The position numbers and the translations under genes are program-made. A stretch of DNA of 64,000 nucleotides from Dermatemys mawii (lineage: Eukaryota > Chordata > Testudines > Dermatemydidae): NCBI GenBank assembly GCA_007922305.1, contig ML677329.1, positions 2,942,271 through 3,006,270 on the forward strand, given 5' to 3'. The notes beneath the pieces were generated by a model, which was given only the letters and a program-made list of their open reading frames with translations, was not told the origin of the DNA and searched no databases. This document shows, one piece after another, positions 59,230 through 64,000 of this stretch; the first letter of the stretch is position 1, and every line of letters begins with the position of its first letter.

Positions 59230-59530
59230 ACTCTCTTACACAGCAAGTATATACTCCAAGTGCTTCACAATGTTAGGTAAGCATTTAATCCCAATTTTAC
59301 AGAGGAAAAATTAACAGAGAGAGAATGGCAAAGGAATTTGTCCAATGTCTTACTTCCATAGTTCTCTTCAGTCATGGAACTGAAAGTACTTTACAAACAG
59401 TTACTGATGAGAAGGGAAAGAGTTATCTACACTTTACAATTTGGGAAACTGAAGTACAGAGATTTTAAAAAACCTGCCAAAGACCACAAAGCAATGCAGT
59501 GGTACAGCTGAAAACAGAACCCAGGATGCC
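59230..59530 (-). repeat. MIR-like SINEs (one or two diverged copies, reversed)
   Basis: 'cccaattttacagaggaaaa' near 59290 and 'tttgggaaactgaagtacag' near 59441, followed by 'gtggtacagctgaaaacaga' and 'acccagga', match the reverse of the MIR core and tRNA-related head. Confidence 0.7.
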
Positions 59531-60177
59531 AACAACTACTTGACAATAATTCCTCCTTTTTATGGACCAGATGCTTCCATGAAAGGTGGGGAGCCATCAC
59601 GCTGCCTCCTCCCTCCCCACAACTCCAGTTCCCAGAAGCCCTCTATCAGGCTAATGAGCAAAAAGAAGTGAAGATTAATACTGGTCTGACCCGTACTGAA
59701 AGGGAATAACGTGCATACAACTACCCATAGTGGAGGATCCAAAAGCAACACAGCACACGAGCTGGCTGTGGTGCATCAGGTGTTTGGAGGGCAAGGGGGC
59801 CAAGATTCCAGAGGGAGGGGTTTCTGCTTCTCCACTTCTCCAGAGAGAAGGGTCTGAATGGACTGGAGCAGTTAACTGTGATCCCTGACCTGCACTAGGT
59901 TTGCCAGAACTATCCCTTGCCCTTTCCACACAACAGCCAGACCCACCCCATTCACACAGTGATATGGCAACTTGGGATCTCTCTCTCTTTCAAGGACTTT
60001 TAGCAAGCAAGTTGTTCTGCATGGGAACAGAAAATCTGCGCCAGAAGCAGAGTGCAAAATTTTCATTGTGTTCATGCAATTACACACCACCTTAAAACAA
60101 ATAGTTTTTTTAAAAATGAGCAGACCTGAAGCTTCCTGAGCGTTGCTCGTCTCTCCTCACAATCTAGATCTACTTGC

Positions 60178-60267
60178 CTTGCAAGATATTGGATTCTTTC
60201 CCAATGCTTTGGAGAATTCCATGAGCGACTCAAAAGTCTTCTTGCTGGTCATTGGTGTCTTGATGAC
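60178..60267 (-). CDS. HADH: HADH exon 5 (followed by a GC donor)
   Basis: The 90-bp, phase-0 exon starts after the acceptor 'ccctgctag'. It encodes [20 protein letters not shown] then [10 protein letters not shown]. The reading matches human [20 protein letters not shown] and ALGKHPVSCK. No GT follows the conserved final Lys codon; the next bases are gcaagt, the consensus form of a GC 5' splice site. Confidence 0.95.
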
Positions 60268-60610
60268 CTAGCAGGGAACCAACAAGTGTTAATAAGCAAA
60301 CAGAAGCCATTTTCTCTTCCCATCCCGGTACCTGTGCCAAAAATTAAACCATGATTCAGGATGTTCTCTGAATATTCCACAAAATATCTTTATTACAAAG
60401 AACAGTCACACTAAGCCAGATAAATATACATGTAACAATAAAACAGTGAAACCTAATCTAAAGCACTGCAAAGCATCCTCCACATTCTGAAATTGTTACT
60501 GTAAGACAGTTAAAACATCCACTGGCTTCAAAGCAATGGAGTTCATCTTTTAAGAATTCCACTGCAAAGGCTCCTGTGTGGACAGTATAAAAACTTCAAA
60601 AGCCATATGG

Positions 60611-60886
60611 AAGGGGTGGCCAACCTGAGCCAGAATTTACCAATGTACATTGCTGCCAAAGAGCCACAGTAATATATCAGTAGCCGCTCATTAGGTCTCT
60701 TCCCCTGCATCTCCCATCCACCGATCAGCACCTCCACCTCCCTCCCTGCACCTACTGATCAGTTGTTTTGTGGGATGCAGTAGGCTCTGGAGGTGGAGAG
60801 AGGGGAGTGAAGGCAGGCTCAGGGAAGGGGGCAGGAAGGGATGAAGAGCAACATGTGGCTCCAGAGCCACAGGCTGGCCACACCTG
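60611..60886. mobile_element. Non-autonomous hAT element (276 bp)
   Basis: The left end is AAGGGGTGGCCAACC and the right end GGCTGGCCACACCTG. The flanks CCATATGG (60603-60610) and CCATACGG (60887-60894) match at 7 of 8 positions. 'aagagccacagtaatat' and 'acatgtggctccagagccac' are typical of this family. Confidence 0.82.
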
Positions 60887-61652
60887 CCATACGGTTTCTA
60901 GTGCTCAGGGAAACACATTAGTGACATTCTAAAGAACCATGTTTACACACAGTTCTTGATAGAACGGGTGTAACATTGCTTCCTTGGCCAATATAATCAT
61001 GTGCACAGACACAGACACTGTATTATGTCAACCCATGAAGTCTAAAGAAAACAGTTGTTAATTTCTACTTTTCAAACTGTGTAAAGGCCTCTTATAAGCT
61101 TACCAGTAGGAAGGACCCAACTTATTTTCTTAGCAATTTTGTCCTTATCCTTTGGCAAACTTGGATTTTTCTAAAGAGTTTAACAGAGTTTGAACTTAAC
61201 AAGATATCTGTTTACTTATTTATTAGTGCCCCAGGATGAGAAATGATGCCAATACAGCTCTGGGAATAACATTTGTTAGATAACTTGGACTCTCTATGCA
61301 GCCACTCAGAATCAACTACTCTACATAAGCAGTGAGAGGCAGACTATATCATCAAGATTTTCAGTGGAATTTGGTCTCCTTAGCACCAGAATGACTACTG
61401 ATGACATCAACACAAAAACACAGTGAGCGTGGAATAAAAGCAGCAGGATTTGTTTCTCAGCAGTAACATGGTAGTGTATTTTCTTTTGAAGTTGGATCTA
61501 AGCATCTGGAAGACATTCACACATAAGACTGAACACCAGTTTCCAGGAAGCTCAAATTATTTTACTTCTCGGAATTCTGAAGCCTAAATACTAGTCTCTC
61601 AAATTGTCAAAGAAAAAATACCCCAAAACTCTGTTCTACTTTTCTGAAAAGG

Positions 61653-62007
61653 AGTCATGGAGGCCAGAAGGGATCACTAGATCATCTAGTCTACCCTCTT
61701 GTTCATCACTGGCCACCAACACCACCCAGCACCCACATACTAACTCCAATTACTAAAATCAGACCAAGTTTTATGGCCCATAGGAGACTAGACTATTGTG
61801 TGCTACAGACAGAGAATAGGAGGGACTGAGACCCCCCAAGTGGCAGGGAAATGATTAAGTGAGATAAATCCAGATAATCCTGGCAAGTGACCCTCCCACA
61901 TATGCTGCAGAGGAAGATGAAACCCCCACATGGTCACTGCCAATTTGACCTGGGGGGGAATTCCTTCCCTACCCCACATATGGTGATCAGTGAAACCCTG
62001 AGCATGC
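61653..62007 (-). mobile_element. CR1 LINE 3' tail (reversed)
   Basis: In reverse this matches the same tail as 4530-5140: 'ggccagaagggatcactaga', 'tcatctagtctaccctcttg', 'tgctgcagaggaagatgaaa', 'ggaattccttccctacccca' and 'tatggtgatcagtgaaaccc'. It is non-coding, and the two 68-codon ORFs across it are chance. Confidence 0.85.
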
Positions 62008-62648
62008 AATTAAAAACCAACCAGGTAAGAGAATATCGGTCTGTGAAAGGTGTCCAGTTAGATTCAGCGAGAATTTCTGCATGGACTAAATAAATGGCCT
62101 TTAGACAATCTTCAAAGGGATTTGCGACAGATTTGACCCCAGCATCACAGCATCTTAACAGTGTAGTTTTAGACAGTCACTTGGCACTGGCATGTCCAGA
62201 GTTCAAACCGTTAATCCCTAAAGCAAGTGCTTAAGTGTCACAGAGTCAAAATGCATGTCCCACTGAAAAATCTATATAAAATTTAAATACACTGACTGGA
62301 ACATTTCAAATCGATACTGAAGCCTGCTGTAGTGGCATGGGTATGTTCTCTCCAGATGTATAATCAAAACTATCACTTATCCTGCAGTTCTGTTCTGAAT
62401 CTTCATCCCTTCAAAGATGTTTGCTTTCTTCCAGACCTCCACTTCTAGGTAATGCAATACAAGTGGATTTCACTTGTTCTGACCTCAGCCCTTTGTTATT
62501 CAGAAACAAAAACCTGAGTGCTATTCAGTTATCATATCAAATCTTTCAGACAGGGCCTTAAAAGACACATAGGTTCATCTTCTCTAAACAGATATGAAAA
62601 ATTCCATGGCACTTTAGGAAAGATAGGATAAGACCCATTGTATATTAA

Positions 62649-62911
62649 GACCTGTCTATACACAAAGATGTCCAAGATTAATATAAAGTGTGATTTTAAA
62701 CAGATTTAGTTAAGCCAGTTCAAAAGCCATGTGGGTATTTTTATTTCAATTTACATAAAGTTTATTACAGTTCAGTTTAAGTTGGGAACATGTTTAAGAT
62801 AAACTGAAATAAACCACTGTTAGTCAAAAATTAAGTGTTCACATTGAAGTTTGCACATTTAACTAAACTAGTTTAATTAAATTGGTGCAAAGCTATGGAT
62901 TGACAAGATCC
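62649..62911. mobile_element. TIR MITE, PIF/Harbinger-like (about 263 bp, degraded ends)
   Basis: The left end 'gacctgtctatacac' follows TAA, and the right end is 'ggattgacaagatcc'. The interior 'acataaagtttattacagtt' and 'actagtttaattaaattggt' suits this AT-rich MITE family. Confidence 0.45.
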
Positions 62912-64000
62912 ATGTCATGGATTTAATAGCAAAACTATTAATCTAAAATACTCTATATATGTAACATGGATGAGTTACTGTTACTATAGGAATCTGAATT
63001 TGTATTTCTTTACATAAATGTTTAATGTCAAGTGGAATTAGGCACCAAACTGAGGTTTCACAAAAATAAGCTTCATGAGACCTCAGGTAACTGAAATGTT
63101 TCTATGTGTTGGTTACCACTTATTCAATATTCAGACAGAGAACATTCCACCTGCAAAAAAACCCAACATACCTGTCGAATTTTATGTATGTTAACATTTG
63201 TAGCCATGCCTGGTTTGTTAAATGTACAATCAGAGTTTTTACTCAATTCAATAAAATCACCGGAGATTACATGTCATGTCTAGCGTAAAGATGTTCACTA
63301 CGTAATATGGTAACATCCTGTTAGAGAGGTCTGATTGTATTCCTGTATAATTTCTCTCTAAACAAAAGCTCGTTGTAATAATGAAACACACATTTCTATG
63401 GATTTGCTTTATTTCCATCTGAAACACCTGTTCTACCTAGTGAACACTGGTCTGCAGCATTTGCCAATCCAAACATTATGATGCTGCAGGACAGCCTGAA
63501 ATTGAAAGAGCCTCCAGATAAAAGACAGAACGAATGTGTGTCTTTCAATTTTTAACATTGGTTTCAATTCTACAAAGAGATCCCAGACAGATATTTATGC
63601 CCACATAAAGTCCTAATGCCAACACCCTTAGCAGGATCAGGCCAGTAACAGCTATAGCTGATTGGCAATTTTGAAACAAAACTTTTTTCCATTGGAAAAT
63701 GACAATTCCTCAAATCAAAATGTTTGTGGAACTATTTCAGTTTGACAAACTTCTGTCAGTGTACTTTCACTCTTGGTGAAAACCTGCTGGCTACATGCCT
63801 GGTGTTTTACCATCTCCCTTGGTGAGGGAGATGCTGGGGAGCCTGGGCTTGGTGAGCCTGCAGCTCTGGGGCAGATGGGCCATACAGACTATCTCACTCA
63901 CAGACCCCAGGGCTTCCAGATGCCCTGTTGTGGAGCCAGGATCATGATAGCCTCAGCTTGAATCAAGGCTCTCAGGACTTTTAAGACTCCCCACTCCATA

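Larger units (their letters stand above)
57944..60177 (-). other. HADH intron 5 (2.2 kb, GC-AG type)
   Basis: The minus-strand 5' splice site is AAG|gcaagt and the acceptor 'tttatag'. The intron contains a hAT MITE (57999), a mariner-like palindromic element (58994) and MIR-like material (59230-59530). No coding exon is seen. Confidence 0.8.
50288..64000 (-). other. HADH: HADH gene, 3' half (exons 5-8 by homology; 5' exons lie right of the window)
   Basis: Mitochondrial L-3-hydroxyacyl-CoA dehydrogenase oxidises L-3-hydroxyacyl-CoA to 3-ketoacyl-CoA with NAD+, the third step of short/medium-chain beta-oxidation in the matrix. Four minus-strand coding exons are visible, in transcript order: 60267-60178, 57943-57871, 53664-53548 and 50406-50288. 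Together they encode 132 residues plus stop, the same length as residues 183-314 of human HADH. They form the C-terminal, largely helical dimerisation domain. The NAD-binding Rossmann domain and catalytic His/Glu are in upstream exons not found here. The intron after 60178 uses a GC donor. Confidence 0.95.
60268..64000 (-). other. HADH intron 4, 3' part
   Basis: No exon 4 motif (FAGLHFFNPVP type) is found in any frame, so it lies beyond the right edge. The stretch contains a hAT MITE (60611), a reversed CR1 tail (61653) and a MITE (62649). The segments 60895-61640 and 62915-64000 show nothing assignable. Confidence 0.7.

Noticed and set aside
60268..64000. Search for HADH exon 4 (catalytic region)
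   Set aside because: No minus-strand segment encodes a HFFNPVP-type motif; it must lie right of the window.
1..64000. CRISPR-like arrays, rRNA or intact tRNA genes
   Set aside because: No regularly spaced direct repeats of that type and no full cloverleaf were seen; the tRNA-like pieces are within decayed repeats.

Overview
The window is vertebrate nuclear DNA, most likely from a turtle or a close sauropsid relative. No bacterial-style operons, CRISPR arrays or plasmid features are present. The clade call rests on two points. The exons match amniote LEF1 and HADH almost residue for residue. The repeats are CR1 LINE tails, MIR-like SINEs, Penelope-like tails, and non-autonomous hAT and PIF/Harbinger-like elements of the kinds I know as abundant in turtle genomes. 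Species cannot be determined from the sequence.

Layout: the first ~39.3 kb is the 3' half of LEF1 on the + strand. Eight exons are visible, numbered 5 to 12 by homology with the human gene. They are separated by introns of 0.6 to 15.2 kb and encode the last 216 residues: the proline-rich context-dependent region, the HMG box, the basic nuclear-localisation tail and the short 'N' C-terminus. The last exon (38188 to about 39293) is 3' UTR for the main isoform but also keeps an open 'B-tail' frame used if exon 11 is skipped. About 10 kb of intergenic DNA (about 39.3 to 49.4 kb) follows, with repeats and no recognised gene. From about 49.4 kb to the right edge lies the 3' half of HADH on the - strand: four coding exons (5 to 8 by homology) for the last 132 residues of mitochondrial L-3-hydroxyacyl-CoA dehydrogenase. 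The two genes are convergent, as at human 4q25. The remaining exons of both genes lie outside the window.

The two genes do not work together. LEF1 is a nuclear HMG-box factor that binds DNA for beta-catenin and Groucho/TLE regulators. HADH is a matrix enzyme of fatty-acid beta-oxidation. Their adjacency is conserved synteny.

Most other structure is repeats. Five hAT-like elements have recognisable 8-bp target duplications, including a 1.1-kb GC-rich one at 12218-13318 that creates long spurious ORFs. More than ten MITEs share a GGCNTGTCTACACT-like terminus, several with 3-bp TWA target duplications. There are CR1 tails, MIR/L2 relics, a possible solo LTR, and three Penelope-like tails carrying a hammerhead-ribozyme-like core. 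The points most worth checking are a GC-AG intron in HADH, the retained LEF1 B-tail frame, the hammerhead-like motifs, and a perfect 20-bp inverted repeat just past the LEF1 poly(A) site. I found no convincing evidence of a wholly new biological system.
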